Notes: generated by a model not told the origin, from the letters alone. 64,000 nt of DNA from Golubevia sp. BC0850 (GCA_012976225.1 JAAVVG010000010.1:496001-560000), one strand, 5' to 3'; shown: positions 24,759 to 36,922, numbered from the stretch's first letter. Numbers and translations: made by a program.

Positions 24759-25388
24759 CTTTTGAAATAGGAGGCGAGGCTTTTCAAAAGGAAAGGGAGG
24801 ATGGCGGGCGTTGAATGGGAAGATGTGAACAAAGGGGTTGAGCTGAGGTCACTCGACCTGGTTAACCCGAGATGGTGGAAGAGAAAGACGTCGGACTTGA
24901 AATTAATTCGCTTAATTGATTTAGGCTGTTGCTTCCAGATTAGTTCCTAAAGATGACCGAAATAGTGGTTTGAGCCGTTGAGGTGAAGAAAGATGAAGTT
25001 GCGGTTGCGGCTTGGCTGAACAGTACAGAGTGAGTTGCGGCTGTAGATGAGAGTTGAAGATTCAGATCAACCAAGGGAGAGAGAAGTGCTCTGAAACTCG
25101 AGACAAAGTGGTATTTAAAGAGAGCATCTTTGTCTGCCTATCTCAAGCAGGTGGGACAACCGGACAAAGGTGAGGTAAGTCTCAGCGAGGAGACAGTGAG
25201 TCGAATCTCTTGTTCTTACCGCTTCTTGTTCCAAGTTCTTATTTTGCTATGTATCCCCATGTGTAGCCCATCATTTGAAGATGAAATTCGGGGAGAGATC
25301 CAAATATCAGGGGTGGTTCGAACAAAGAGAGAAAATGTGGTGGAACAAAGGGAAGATGGAGCCCAGCTTCCAACCACCCACACCCAAA
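24759..25388. promoter_or_regulatory. Divergent intergenic region between the unknown gene and the rhodanese gene
   Basis: A 630-bp stretch separates two genes pointing away from each other, so both promoters must lie here. It is purine-rich on the plus strand near 24780-25060. I recognise no specific operator. Confidence 0.4.
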
Positions 25389-26570
25389 ATGAGTCTTCAA
25401 TCCATCGTGAAACCGGCAAGTCTAACTGGCAGTCTATTCAGATGCTCTGCAATCGGAGTATCAGCTCGCAGTCTGTCCACAAAGGTCATCGCTCCTTCCT
25501 CTTACACCACCTCAATCTCAAGATGCTCCACTCTACTCCCACAATCAACCTCAACTTCCCTCTCATCTCAATCTCGTTCCTTCTCAAGATCCATCCCATC
25601 TCTCTCTAAGGATACTACTTGGTTGAACAAAGGTGAGAATGTCTCTTACTCAGAACTAAAACCAGAGACTGAAGCTCCATCAGGTGTGAGTTCTCCCATC
25701 TTCCATCACTTCCGTCTCTTCTCTATGCTTCATCTCTTCTTCATCTAATTACTTCCCAATGGATTACCATTCTCCTCACAGAAAATCACTCTCATCGACG
25801 TCAGGGAACCAGACGAAGTTTCTCAAGGAATGATTCCATCCTCAGTAAACGTACCTTTAACTCGTTTCCAAGAAGCTTTCGATTCGAACAAGGGTTCTAA
25901 TTTCTCAAAGGAATTCGCTTTCGATAGACCAAGTTTCGATGACAGGATTGTTTTCTACTGTAGGAGTGGGAAGAGAAGTCAGCAGGCAATGGAAGTTGCA
26001 AGGAAGAATGGCTGGTGGAAGTGAGTACCTTTACTTTGGGATGGACCCCGAAATGCAGCGTGGAGAATGACACCAGGATATGATAGAACGAATGGACGAA
26101 GCTGTTAGTCAAGAGATTAATGACGAAGCTGCTAGTCAAGAGATAGTGGTAGAACATTGGGCTTGAAGGATAGGTGAAGACTAGCATTGGAGTTGGAGAT
26201 CAGCTTCTCTAGATTCTTTCACAATCTTAAGCGAAGATGTCCTATCAGCCTTTCCTTTCAGGAGATAAACGATTTAGAATCGATGTGAGGTTTCAGATCA
26301 GAGAGTCGTCCAAAGAAGAGACGCATACATTCGCTTTTTGCAAGCTGGATAGCCAAAGAGGGCTCTGTTGTTCTCGAGGGAATCTCACACTTTTCTATCA
26401 ATTCTGATGTTTATCTATATTCGTTTTCTTTCTAATCTCGACTCACCCACTCTTCACTTATCCTCTGTCTCTTCCTTACTGTCTCCCTCTCTTTCTTCTC
26501 CAGCACTCGCAACTACTCCGGCTCTTATCTAGACTGGGTTCAGCAAGAAGAAGCTAGATCTAAGAAATAA
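25389..26570 (+). CDS. Mitochondrial rhodanese-domain sulfurtransferase
   Basis: Exons 25389-25685, 25782-26020 and 26504-26570 join in phase to give 200 residues. Residues 1-80 are rich in Ser, Arg and Thr with almost no acid (MSLQSIVKPASLTGSLFRCS start), as expected of a mitochondrial presequence. The rhodanese fold follows from about residue 100: KITLIDVREPDEVSQGMIP, then SVNVPL, and the active-site loop FYCRSGKRSQQA with Cys159 as the persulfide-carrying residue. The last exon gives the usual ending NYSGSYLDWVQQ. It resembles small yeast Rdl-type thiosulfate sulfurtransferases; the sulfur donor cannot be told from sequence. The second intron is long (483 nt) and contains a short tandem repeat. 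Confidence 0.9.
26093..26145. repeat. Two-copy imperfect tandem repeat inside the rhodanese intron
   Basis: Two copies of a 26-27-nt unit, each containing GACGAAGCTG followed by TAGTCAAGAGAT with a C/T difference and a spacer, lie head to tail inside intron 2. This looks like a recent local duplication. Confidence 0.6.
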
Positions 26571-26867
26571 AGAAGGGAAACGACTTGAATCGAAAATCTT
26601 GTTGTAGAATATGCTCCAATTCCATGAATCACAAGAAACCCAAGTTCACTTTGTCGTGTCTATCTTGGAACGTTCAAAACTGTACATCTTGAACAATCGG
26701 CCGGAGTAGGATTGAAAGATGACTGGTATCCAAATGAAGACCTCAAAAAGGGTGATGAGTAAGTGAAGAAAGAGACGCTATGAAGAAGTAGATCGAAGAG
26801 TGCAACAGAAGTCGAAGGAAGGATTGAATATAGAAGAACAGGAGGTTAGGAGAGCCTTGAAACTCTA

Positions 26868-28853
26868 TCATGAGAACAGGACGAAAGAGATAAAGGCTGC
26901 AGTGCCGAAGAGACTTGATACTATTCTCCCATTCTTCATGAGATTAGAAGCGGAAGAGGGATCATCAGAATCCGAATCTGGACCGGAAGTTGGTCTCATA
27001 CTGGCGGTCGGTGCTTGAGGTAAACTAGCGGAAGTAGGAAATGAAATTGTACTTGGGTTGAAGTAAGCGGTAGGATCGGATTTGGACTGAAAATAAAGAG
27101 CCAGAGTTTGTGACGAGTCTTGAACAGGAATGACGTGCATTGACGCTTCAAAAATACTTTCTGTTGATTTCCTCTTCTTCTGTTGGATAGGAATCCTAGG
27201 CCAATCGAAGGGGGATCGAACCGGAAAACTGAAAGCAAGTTCGATAGAAAGTCTTTCAAGTCCAAGAATGAAAGAGGGGAAAGGTTCAAAATCATTAGCC
27301 ATGGGTCAGGAACCATAAGACTAGTGCTTAGATGAGGCTGAACTCACCAACTCCAATGAACTGGGTTGGATAATGAGCCCCTGAGATGCCTAGGACGCAC
27401 CATTCCACCCCATCAGCTCCTATGGCCCTTTCTTCAATAAGAGCATCAAACAAAATCGGGAAGTCGACTCCTCCGTAAGTGATAGTCAAATTGAGTGGAG
27501 GTGGCATGGATCGAGGGCATTGAACGCTGCCGAGAAATCAGAAGGCAAGAGTCAGCTTCAGAGACCTCGGTCGACTTTAGAATGAGGCAACTGGTTTTGT
27601 GCTACGACTACTCACGCTGCATGTTCGCCTGGGTCGTCGTCGTAATTGAAGAAGTTGGTGGAGTACTGCCGAGGAATACTTGCCACAATGTTTTGAAAGG
27701 CATCAGCTGGAAAAGTGCTGTAGGTGGATCCCATTTAAAAATAAGCGTCGTAACTTGAGATAGATCCTTGACCAACACCATTTGAAGAGACAGCTTGAAC
27801 GTTTGCTTTCCAAGTAGACGGATATAGTGGATCTTCGCCATTTTTGGTGTAAAATTGAGATTCAGCGACGACCGTAGAATAGGCGATGTCGCCATAGTAC
27901 AGTTCTTCTTGAATTCCTCCGATTGTCAATCTACCACCTGTAAGAGTAGAACTAGGGCTGGCTTCTGGATTCAAGGTCTGATCGAAGAGGTTCAAGCTGA
28001 AGAGTGGCTGCTCAAGCTTCCCCTGGCGCCAAAGGAATTCGACGAATGGGACTGTAGCACCATTTCTGTCGAGATCTTGACTTGCCAAAGACCATCTCAA
28101 GCCTGAAAAACACAAAGAGAAATGAAAATTGAGAGAGTTTACTTCAGTTGGTTTGTTTTTTCCCTCACCTTCATCCCTGTTTTCTCACTCACCTAAGTTT
28201 CCATTGAGGCTAGTCGACAGATTTCCTTTGTTAGCTACCAGAAAGGGTAGTCCTGGATCTCAAACTCGGCTAGAACAAACTCGTCTTGACCAATTTCGCC
28301 CTCGATATGTTGCTGATCATAGGGAACGTCTTGGAAAGTGTTCTCACTCTGCAGATAAGTCTTGGACAACGAAGTGTCGAAATATTTCTCAGCCTGTGGA
28401 CCAGGGAGAAGTTCATTGCTCGAGGTATTGTAGGGAGTCCCAAAAACAAAAGTTCTACCTGACTGTGGTGATAAAAAGGATTCAGTTACTCCTTCAGTTG
28501 TAGAGACCCCTTTTGGGTGCGGCCGTCAATCGAACTCACGAAGGTATCAAGACTTAAATCGAAAGACTGCTGAGGCGCAGTACCGATTCCAACATGCGCA
28601 GAAAATCCATAAGATATTCCATAATTGTGAGGTCAGCAATTGAGGAAGTTTCATCTCTTTTGGTTTTCCTTCTTTCTTTTGAATGTTGCTTGATAGGCAG
28701 CGAGAATCGACCTGGTGCTGTTCCATTTGAGCGAGAGAGGAGTGCGTTTCCTGCAAGGTTAGAGAAGTTCGGAATAGAAGTTGGGGCAGGTAGCAAAGGA
28801 GAGCCAAAAGTTGAGGTGAGAGAGGCCGCTAGAAGGAGGATTGAGGGCTTCAT
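26868..28853 (-). pseudogene. Secreted, probably GPI-anchored pepsin-like (A1) protease homologue, broken
   Basis: Exons at about 28853-28540, 28462-28193, 28102-27616, 27526-27348 and 27302-26868 follow the pepsin fold in order. A signal peptide (MKPSILLLAASLTSTFGSP) opens the protein. The mature start NYGISYGFSAHVGIGTAPQQ is followed by LDTFSGRT where active proteases have DTGSS. The flap-side region, GGRLTIGGIQEELYYGDI, then YFYMGSTYSTFP (normally a DTGTS motif) and EWCVLGISGAHYPTQFIGVG come next. The C-terminus (NLMKNGRIVSSLFGTAAF, then ISFVLFS) is a typical GPI-attachment signal. The frame slips in exon 1 (near 28630), in exon 2 (near 28230) and at the last junction. Changes at both catalytic loops suggest lost proteolysis before, or along with, the frame damage. 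Confidence 0.7.
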
Positions 28854-29482
28854 CCTGTTCTACTATGTAGGGGAGCTGCGAAGGAAAGTGAATTGGGAAA
28901 AATAGGAACTCAATGCCCTTTTATAGAGGTGGGACCACTCATTCCGACTTTCAGAGATTGATTCTTAAAGAGAGCGTGATTCTCGAAACCTGCCGCCACG
29001 CCAGCAGTCTAAATACTCAAACACTGAGTAGAGCTGCAGCGCTCTCGGATCGAGCGGAGTGGCTGCTTGAGCTCGTATTCAGACACACTTGTGCAGTACA
29101 CAAAGTGAATTGGTCCGTTCAGTCCAGAGCCTTCAGGAATTTAGTCTTCTTTTGAGAAGGAAACTCGAGCAAACGGCTCTGTGGCGAACGCTGTGAAGCG
29201 AGCATCTCACAGGCAGACGAAAGGAGAACAATGCTTGCAAACGCTCTTGACTTTTAGAACCGAATGATAGATTCCATTCTTCTTCTGAGAACATACTTGG
29301 GGAGTCAATGACGAGCACCATTTCGAGATTTGGACAGCAGAATTACGAGTCTCTTTTTTTTGATTTATACAATTGTTGAATAAAGATCCCTACAGGTTCT
29401 CCTTTAATCCCAGCCCAAATCGACCACCTCAGATCAACAGAGAGTCACGAATTTACTAGCTGAGACTCTTTCCCATACTGTT

Positions 29483-29520
<38 letters not shown>

Positions 29521-29529
29521 GTTGGGAAG
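28854..29529. other. Intergenic with a GA microsatellite
   Basis: About 675 bases between the protease homologue and the end of ARC18, both on the minus strand. It holds a GA microsatellite at 29486-29515. Nothing else is supported. Confidence 0.45.
29486..29515. repeat. GA dinucleotide microsatellite, 15 units
   Basis: An uninterrupted GA run of 30 bases, just 3' of the ARC18 stop codon (29530), within its presumed 3' UTR. Confidence 0.95.
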
Positions 29530-30972
29530 TCAAGGTAAACGCGAGTCAGAATTAGCGCTGTTGAGGGACTGCTTCGAGTTTGACACTTGGTTCTGAATAT
29601 TCAATGGAATTTAGAAAGAGAAAACCAAAGGAGGATTCGTCTTGATTCGATGTCTCCGAAAGTGAAAACTCACAACCTCCTCTTGGTGAAACTCAACCAC
29701 CATTTGCTTGGCTTGCCAGTTCCATCTGAATAAAGCTTCTCGACCAATCGAGCTACCAATTCTGTGCGAGCTTGAGTTAGGTATTGACGTAGGAGATCTG
29801 AAGAGAAGAAGCGATGATCGAGAGGAAGGGAAGTAAGGTAAGAATCAGTAATCACATCGAAGAATCTCTCTTGTCCTCCTTTTCATGTGACAAAAAGAAT
29901 CTGACACATCATGATCTGATTCTCCAAGACTCACCAGCATCCGCCCTACTAGAAGTTGGAGTATAAAGATTGTTCAAAGGGAATCCAGCTTCACCAGGTA
30001 AAGCGAAACCTTCAACTGCATGAGTACTCAATTGTTTAGTTGCTTCATTTGATGACATTGGAGTTCTTGAATTTGCATTTGCTACTCGAGTTAAACAATC
30101 AGAAGTGAAGAGAATTAGATAAATCAATAATCTGTCTGCTGGTCCTTTGATTTCGAAATTTCTGAAGAGTGAATTGGCTCTGAAAAGATCTAGAGATTCG
30201 TCGATGATGTCTGGTGTGTTCTCATCGACTGTTGTTCAGCCGAAGGATAGAGAAAGATGGGTGGATATGGAGAGGATGGGAAGATGGAGATGGAGGTTAG
30301 TGGAGGAAAGGAGCTGGAGTTAGTAGGTCTCAGGCATCCTAGCTTGTTTTGGATTCAATGCCGCGATTTGATTTGAATGTCTTCGAACGCTCGAGTTCAA
30401 GCTGGATAGTGCTTTAAATTCCTTAGGCCATTCCAGTTCCAAGGCCGATTGCTATCTGGAAGGAAGCTTCAGCATCCCATCCTATTGGCAGACCTGCATC
30501 TTGCCCCGGATCCGATCAGAACAGAGCCAGCTCTTGATACCAGATTCTCTCAAAAGAATCCTGGTTTACTCAAAGTCGAGGAGTAAAAGAAAGGGTGCAA
30601 CTTGCTGCCCCTCCTCTCCACTCTGCACCTTCAGTTCCAGCTTCTTCTCTACTCTGTGTCACTTCTCTTGACCTGACAGTCTAACATCTTGTAGCCTATC
30701 AAACTTCAGTAGCTATACAATGAGTCCTAATCCAAAGGGTGATAGCCATCCCATCCCCGCTCTGATCTTTGTCCTGGAGTATTCGGATACTCACCTGGAG
30801 GAGGAGCTGGACCCCTGACCTTTGTCCTTAGAGGTAGCATAGTCATACTTCCAAGTAAACGAGCATCTGGTTCATCATTGTAGGCAGAGTGATAAGCCTG
30901 GGAAGAGAGAGCGAGTGTAGGATGAGCGAGATGAGATGAGCAGTCTTCTGATTGAACTTGACTCACTGGCAT
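29530..30972 (-). CDS. ARC18: Arp2/3 complex subunit 3 (ARPC3/Arc18)
   Basis: Five exons on the minus strand (30972-30967, 30897-30795, 30228-29935, 29797-29674, 29557-29530) join in phase into 184 residues. The first exon is only ATGCCA, and joining it to the next gives MPAYHSAYNDEPDARLLGSM, which matches the ARPC3 start MPAYHS. Also diagnostic are LPLRTKVRGPAPPP, FALPGEAGFPLNNLY and GKPSKWWLSFTKRRF. ARPC3 is a structural subunit of the Arp2/3 complex, which nucleates branched actin at endocytic patches. The 28-nt last exon supplies the F of KRRF and a short tail; reading through the previous donor instead would stop one codon earlier than expected for the family. The third intron, 566 nt, is the longest. 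Confidence 0.93.
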
Positions 30973-31282
30973 GGCGGTCTGGTGAGGAGAGGAGAGGGTA
31001 GTAGAAGAGATTGAGGGTAGATTTAGATCTGAGTCTTTGAGGAACAGGATTAAGATTGAGAAGATCGGATTATTGGCTGAGAAGTTGGTTGGATTCGATT
31101 CCACTCTTTCGCTGCTTCGTTCCAAACCCAACAATGGTTTCGAGCAACAAACAGCTTGTTGGCCCAAGTCTTCACGCGATTCCAGAAGACGTAGTTGATC
31201 AATAGGTCGAATACTTTAGATCTTTTGCACACGTAAAAGCTGGTGGTGCAAACTATTTGAAGGAGAGAGAACGAGCAAGGAG

Positions 31283-32658
31283 GTGAGTACTCAGTCTTTC
31301 ATTCACTTCCCTTGCCTGCTGCTATCAGATCTGATTCCTTCTGCTTCTTCTGTTGAATCTATTCAGGCTCAGAGATTCAACTCTGGGAGGGGCTTCTCCA
31401 TCCTCTACCAACGGATGCGCCAGATATCGCAAGCATCTCCGCAACCTCACCTTCTCAATCAACGACCTTGGCCGTCTCCTCTCCACGTATGTCAGGCCGA
31501 ACCGGAAACTTGATCCTTAGTCAAGAGTATTCATCTGGTAGACGTCAGGAACCCCACCGTTCTAGCCGGTCACACGCCATGGTTGGAGTTTAAGAAAATC
31601 ATTGACCCATACGAAAGCTTCAATGATCAGGATCTGAGGGCAAGTTTCTTAGCTTTGTTCATGAGGTCATGCAAAAATCTTCAAGTTCTGATTTGAGAAT
31701 CAGCTCTTAAACTTCATCTCACCGTTTCACCAGGCGATGGAAGGAAGGGAGACATCCCATTTCATTTCTTCACTCACAGTCTCAAGAAACTCTATCTACC
31801 CGAAGGAGACGAGCGTGGAGCCAGATTAATGCCTTCAGCTAGAAACTTGGTTTGGATTTTATGCTTTAGTCCTCATCTTGAAACGGTGGCTGCTAGCTTC
31901 ACAATAAGCGCGGCTGATGCTAACTGGCTTTCAGAACATTCAATTGGGTTTAAAAGGAAAACATCGGTTAAAGAGCTTGCTATCCTGCCTCATGTTCTTT
32001 GAGATGCCAAGCTCGATAGGAATGTGAAAGGTTATCGTCCAACACAAGAAAAAGTTCTGTTCCCACCTTCTTCAAACATCGAGACTCAAGCCATTTTAAA
32101 TTTACTTCAAGTCACCAAAGAGCTCGAATCTCTGGAAATCACAGGAGGAGAAGGTTCCACAGCTGCAGGAGAACCTGATCAAGGAGCTCAAATTTTCGTA
32201 CACTGTTTGACTGCTTAGAAGCATCCCATTCAACTCTCAAGAATCTACGTCCAATCTCTATCCTTCATGTTCGAGCTCAACAGCCCATGGTCGATTTTTC
32301 TCACTTCAAAGCCTTGAAATTCTTAAGTTTAGATCTTTATTTGATCTCTTCTTTCATCAATTTATCTCCTTGTGCACCTTTAAATCTAGAAGTCTTACAT
32401 TTGATCTCCTACATCTTCGACGAATGGAACTCAAGTCCACATCCAGAGGATTGGAATGAAGAAAAGGATCTCAACACTTTACTTACAGCCAAAGAATTCC
32501 CAAAACTCAGAGAAGTCATTGTTCTTGCTAAGCCAGTTACATTTAGAAAGAGGATTGGGACTTCTGAAACAAGCCTTGATGGTCATAGAAAAGCGAGAAG
32601 AGTATTTCAAGAGAATTCGGGATTTCAGAATGGCAGGGCTAATCTGAGCACTTTGTAG
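31283..32658 (+). pseudogene. F-box/LRR pseudogene
   Basis: An F-box-like start, HFPCLLLSDLIPSASSVES, near 31305-31365 is followed by LRR-like sequence in changing frames. At 31580-32219 one frame reads continuously through two TGA codons: LRASFLALFMRSCKNLQVL, then SLKKLYLPEGDERGARLMPS and LLQVTKELESLEITGGEG. The following frame (32287-32658) has FKALKFLSLDLYLISSFINL, and the C-terminus KREEYFKRIRDFRMAGLI is in yet another frame. These breaks make a functional product unlikely. It is a paralogue of the F-box genes near 4 kb and 46 kb. At least three in-frame stops and three frame changes are visible. Transcription is on the same strand as both paralogues. Confidence 0.75.
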
Positions 32659-33085
32659 ATAGGAGCTAGTGGTGAGTAGAGAATACAACAAGTTTTGCTA
32701 TTGATAGCGATATTCGGGCCTGGCTCACCTCCCTCTTCATCCTCGCGTCCCAGTGCCCGGAGAGAATTGTGTTTCTTTGCATGAATGGATCAATCCGTTC
32801 CCACGCGAGTGAAAGGCTTATCGAAATTATCTTTTTAGCTCTAGTCGATTGTGTCATTGGTTTGGAAAGATGAAATTGAATATGTTTAGTAAAATTACAA
32901 GATTATGCTGGAATCGGCTGAAATTGTTATCAGTAGCACGAGAAGCGTTGAACAATTGAACGAGATGATGTTAGATGAGGAGCTCGAGACTGAGTAGGTA
33001 TCCGTAGAAGCGACGGGGATGAGGCGAGAGAAAAAGAGGGAGAGAAAGTCGTCGGAAGCGATAAGGTAAAGAAGAGAAATGTGGC
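32659..33085. other. Convergent intergenic region
   Basis: About 430 bases between the F-box pseudogene and the RING gene on the other strand. No supported feature. Confidence 0.45.
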
Positions 33086-35375
33086 TTAAGGGTAAGCGTG
33101 AATCTTCTTCCTAGGACCAATGGCAGTAGCAGTACTACTTCCTTTCTTTGAGAGACCGAGAGTTCTCTGTAACAAGAGTTGTCTCTTAGCTTGATCTTGA
33201 ATGTCTTTCACTCTTTTATTCTCATCAATCGTTGTCGAAAAAGAAGAAGCAGCAGCTGTGGTGTTAGACTTCGGAATCATTGGTGTTTTGAAGAAAGGAT
33301 GATTTGTTGTTGAATTTGAAGTTGAAGATTTCGAGACTATGTCATTCTTGGTCGGAGAAGATGATTTCTTGTTCAAATCTTTCGAAATCGTTTTAGTGAA
33401 AGTAATTCGATTACCCAACATAACCCCACCATTTGAATTGGATTTAGAAGATTTGAAAGGCATTCCAGGCATGGGATAATCATCGTCATCCAATTCTCGA
33501 TTTAAATCTTCACTTTCAATAAAGCTACAACCAGCTACATCGATATCGAAATCTTCTGTTTCTCTAATTCTCTTTTTGGTTCCATACTGAGAAACTGATA
33601 AATCGGTAGAAGTGTCAAAAGCAGAACCACCATTTTCATCATTACTATCGAAAGAGAAGGAACTGTCCATGTTGTTTCTGTTCTTGAAAGCTGGAGGAGA
33701 TTCAGATGGTAATCGTTTAGAAGTCAAAGAAGAAGAAGGTGATCTACTTGAATTTGCACCGAATGTAGGAGGAGCTTTCGAAATAGACATAGCTAATTTA
33801 TTTCTCAGGTTGTTAACTTCCTTCTCCGAACTTTCAGCTTTAAGTTTCCATCTTCTCAACTCTCTTTCCAATCCATTAACCTTCTCCTCACTTTCCTTTC
33901 TTCTCTCTTTTTCATTCTTCTGAGATCTTTTCCAAGTCTCATTGTCATTCAACAATCTTTTCATTTGATCAGCCAAATTATTATTCTTAGCTCTGGTAGC
34001 TTCCTTTTCATCTTCAGCTTCTTTCATTAATGCAATAGCTTCATTCATCTTTTCTTCCATTTCATCCAATTGAGTAGTAGCTCTATCTTCAGTTTTCTTA
34101 ATTCTTGCGGTTGCATCTTTATGGGCTTGATCTGCTGCTATAGTTGCATTCCTAACTTTCAAATTGGCAGCATCTATGACTTTCTTCATTTCTTTCTTCT
34201 CATCTTCTAATACTTTTCTATCTCCTAACAATGCACATCTACCTTCACTGACTTTGTTTTCAATGTCTTTACATTGTTTACTTTTTAGATTTAAGGCTTC
34301 TTCTTTTGCTTTTAAGGAGGCTCCTTCTCTTTTGATTCTTTCCGAGGTTTCGATTTGTTTGGCTGTCTTCCGAAGAAGTTTACTTTTGACCTCGATGATT
34401 GAATCCAATTCCTTTCGGTAGGTTTGGAGAACTGTTTCCAGAGCTTCCATTCCACTCTGGAGAAAGAGGTGAAGGAAAACAGAAGATGTAAAACGTCCGT
34501 TCCAGCAAGAGCACAAGGAGGTTTCAATCGGTTTGAAAAGATCCAACGCCAATCAGAATCAGAACGACTAGAAGCTGAAGGCAGTGAGAGAGGTTATACC
34601 TGTTCAGAACAGAAGGGATTCCACGCCAACTTCTTTCTGTCTCCTCTCTCCACTTCGATGGCTTCCGTCTCGATCGCAAAGAAAAACAAGCCTGATCATG
34701 ACCTATTGACGTATCTCAAGAGGAGATCATCGCGTCTCCTCATAACAGAAAGAGGGCCCTTCCCGACTTCAGTCTGTCCCTCCTCCACTCATAAACACTC
34801 ACATTAAGTCGCATCTTCCTATCAGCTTGATCAATCTCTGCATAACCCTTATACAGCCCTCTGACCTTGATCCCTTCCTCAACTACGACTTCCATTCTAA
34901 CGTTCCTAACAGCCATAGAATAATCAAAGAGGTGCTCTTGAAAATCAGTGAGTTGATTGATGAGTTCCTCTTGAGCTTCTACAGACATGATAGCTGATAA
35001 ATGAGGATCCAAATGTTCAACTTTCCTCAGAGAAAGACCACCAGTATCTGGATAGAGAACTCTCAGATCTTCTATAACATTGTAAGGATGTCTGCACTGA
35101 GGACAGTGTGGCTTGACTCCTCGACCCAGGCTCTGGTGAGTTTCTAAAGCGCATTTCACATGAGATATGTGACCTGAATTGGGGGTTACAGGGGGAAAGG
35201 AAGAGGGAGAAGAGGAGCAAGAGGATGAGTGACCCATCTTGAGAGGTAGCAAGCAGGTAGCAAGCAGGTAGCTGCATCCAAGTTGGGTGAAGTACTTACC
35301 GCAAGGGTAAGCCATTGGCTTGAGTTCATTAGAAGTGGCTTCATAATACTTCTCCAGGCAAATTGGACAACCCAT
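33086..35375 (-). CDS. RING finger, coiled-coil protein, TRAIP-like E3 ubiquitin ligase candidate
   Basis: Exons 35375-35300, 35173-34803 and 34456-33086 join in phase into 605 residues. The RING is at the N-terminus, MGCPICLEKYYEA, split by an intron inside CGH, then GHISHVKCALE and PHCPQCRHPYN, giving the C3HC4 ligand pattern. About residues 150-400 form a long charged coiled coil (ELDSIIEVKSKLLRKTAKQ, KQCKDIENKVSEGRC and similar). The C-terminal third is Ser/Asn-rich and ends KGSSTATAIGPRKKIHAYP. A RING followed by a long coiled coil is the layout of TRAIP, a ubiquitin ligase for replication-blocking proteins, but similarity outside the RING is not diagnostic. The codon for the start methionine at 35375 is an in-frame ATG; the frame is open upstream, so an earlier exon cannot be excluded. 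Confidence 0.8.
35245..35272. repeat. 11-bp tandem repeat in the RING-gene intron
   Basis: The unit GGTAGCAAGCA occurs twice and a partial third copy follows, inside the intron at 35174-35299 that splits the RING motif. Confidence 0.75.
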
Positions 35376-36040
35376 TAGATCCAAATCACCGATTTCTCTC
35401 CAAGTGTTGTTTGGGTTGGGAACACGCCCACTACTCCATCTCTCGCGTTTAGAAGTCTCCTCTCCTCTGCATCAAAATTCTTCTTTCTCAAAAAGCTTAG
35501 CTTCTTCCAGAAACAAAAACTTGGATATCAATTTTTTTCAATTTCGGAAGAATGATTACAAAGGTGAGAGAGGAAGGATGTCGGGGTAAAAGGTCTACCT
35601 TCTGAGAACAAGGGATCAGATCTTGACCCAAAGACAGAGGCTGTGAAGGGAAATAGTAGCGACGAATTTCTTCTCATTCGGTGTTCTTGCTTGTCTGTCT
35701 GGACTTGTCTTTGGATCTCTTTCTTCATTCAGATGGTCGGCATTCTCTCCGTGAACTGAGAGACGTGAGCTGAGAGAAATCCTAAAGTCAAGTCCAGAGA
35801 TTGGATCCGGTCCGATCACTGTGGATTGCAGAAGAGATGCGAGGGGGGAAACATTGTCTCATGGTCAGTCAGTGACATTGACATGGAGTTTGAGCTTCTT
35901 ATCAATTACGCATGCAAACACTTACTCTCTTAGTGAATGCGCTCTGAGAAGAGTCGACAAAAGGAAGAGACAGAGTCAGAGTCAGCAAACCCAAGTCCCT
36001 TTCGAATGTATGCTAGTCAAAATTGACCTAACACGACCTT
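35376..36040. other. Upstream region of the RING gene
   Basis: About 665 bases between the RING gene start and the 3' end of the small minus-strand gene. No family resemblance is visible in the open frames on either strand. Confidence 0.4.
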
Positions 36041-36526
36041 CTACTTGAATAACTTCGATGGAAGAACAGATCAATGAATTCTCCTTTGGTTTTATCTCTT
36101 TCTAATCCACGTTTACTCACTTCTTTTCTTGTAAGAGTGGATTGCTCTTCCTTGGAATTGGTGTAGGTGAAGGACCACATGGTCTCTCCAGATTTCGAAT
36201 TGGAAACAGCTTCGAGTACTGCTGGTTTAGGATCAGTACCAGCTCTGATGGTTACCCAGACCTTGTCTCCACCTGCAGAAGGAGTCGAATTGAATTGATC
36301 GAGTGGCGAGTGGCAAAAGTTGAAGAAGTGGGAAAGGAATGAAGGAAAAGAAAGTTCAAAATAGATCAGTAACAGAACACGAAGATGATCGAGGAGAGGA
36401 TTTAAGAAACAGAGAGGAATCGATGGCGCGGATGGAACAGCATGAGTGGAGTTCGTGAGACTCCGTGCAAGTTTGGACGATGATTGAGTTCATTGTTGGT
36501 TATTACTCACTTTTAAAGCCGGCCAT
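36041..36526 (-). CDS. 59-residue small protein of unknown function
   Basis: Three exons, 36526-36511, 36272-36121 and 36052-36041, join in phase. The product starts MAGFKSGDKVWVTIRAGTD, continues PKPAVLEAVSNSKSGETMW and SFTYTNSKEEQSTLTRKE, and ends LFK. Donors are GTGAGT; acceptors are CTGCAG and a weaker CGAAG. The middle exon reads as a beta-rich compact domain with no signal peptide or membrane span. I do not recognise the family. The last 12-nt exon is the least certain part; reading through its donor would give an alternative end. Confidence 0.55.
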
Positions 36527-36922
36527 GTTAGATTGATGTAGTTGTTGTGGTTGGTAGTGTTTGAAAAGGTGATTGTACTTGAGCGATGTAGATTGTGAGA
36601 GGAGAAGGTAAGAGAAAGGGAAGAGGGATTTACTTGAAACCAAGCTCTTTTATACTCGATACTTTCAGACCGCGCTCGCACAAGGAAACGGGAAAGCGTC
36701 ATGCCAGCGAGCGAAGGCACGAACCCAATGCTCAGTCGAGTCGAAGGTGACGTCAAATTTTTGTAAAGGTCAATCAATTGTTCATAGAAATTGGTATAAA
36801 TGAGAAAAGATTCGCTTAAAAAGTTGTCCAAAGAATCCAAAGTTCGTATCGAAAGTTCATCCATCGCGCTCTAAGGTGGATAAAAGGTCCATTGCCACCA
36901 CCTCTTAACCCCTTCCACCCCA
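36527..36922. other. Upstream region of the small gene
   Basis: About 400 bases. A minus-strand open frame begins MDELSIRTLDSLDNFLSES at 36864 and continues into the small gene in another frame, but no splice sites or homology support it. Confidence 0.35.

Noticed and set aside
33086-34456. Separate coiled-coil gene downstream of the RING exons
   Set aside because: The RING exon ends in a GTGAGT donor whose phase matches the CTCCAG acceptor at 34457, so it is one gene.
36490-36864. Minus-strand 124-codon frame starting MDELSIRTLDSL
   Set aside because: It overlaps the start of the better-supported 59-residue gene in another frame and shows no homology.
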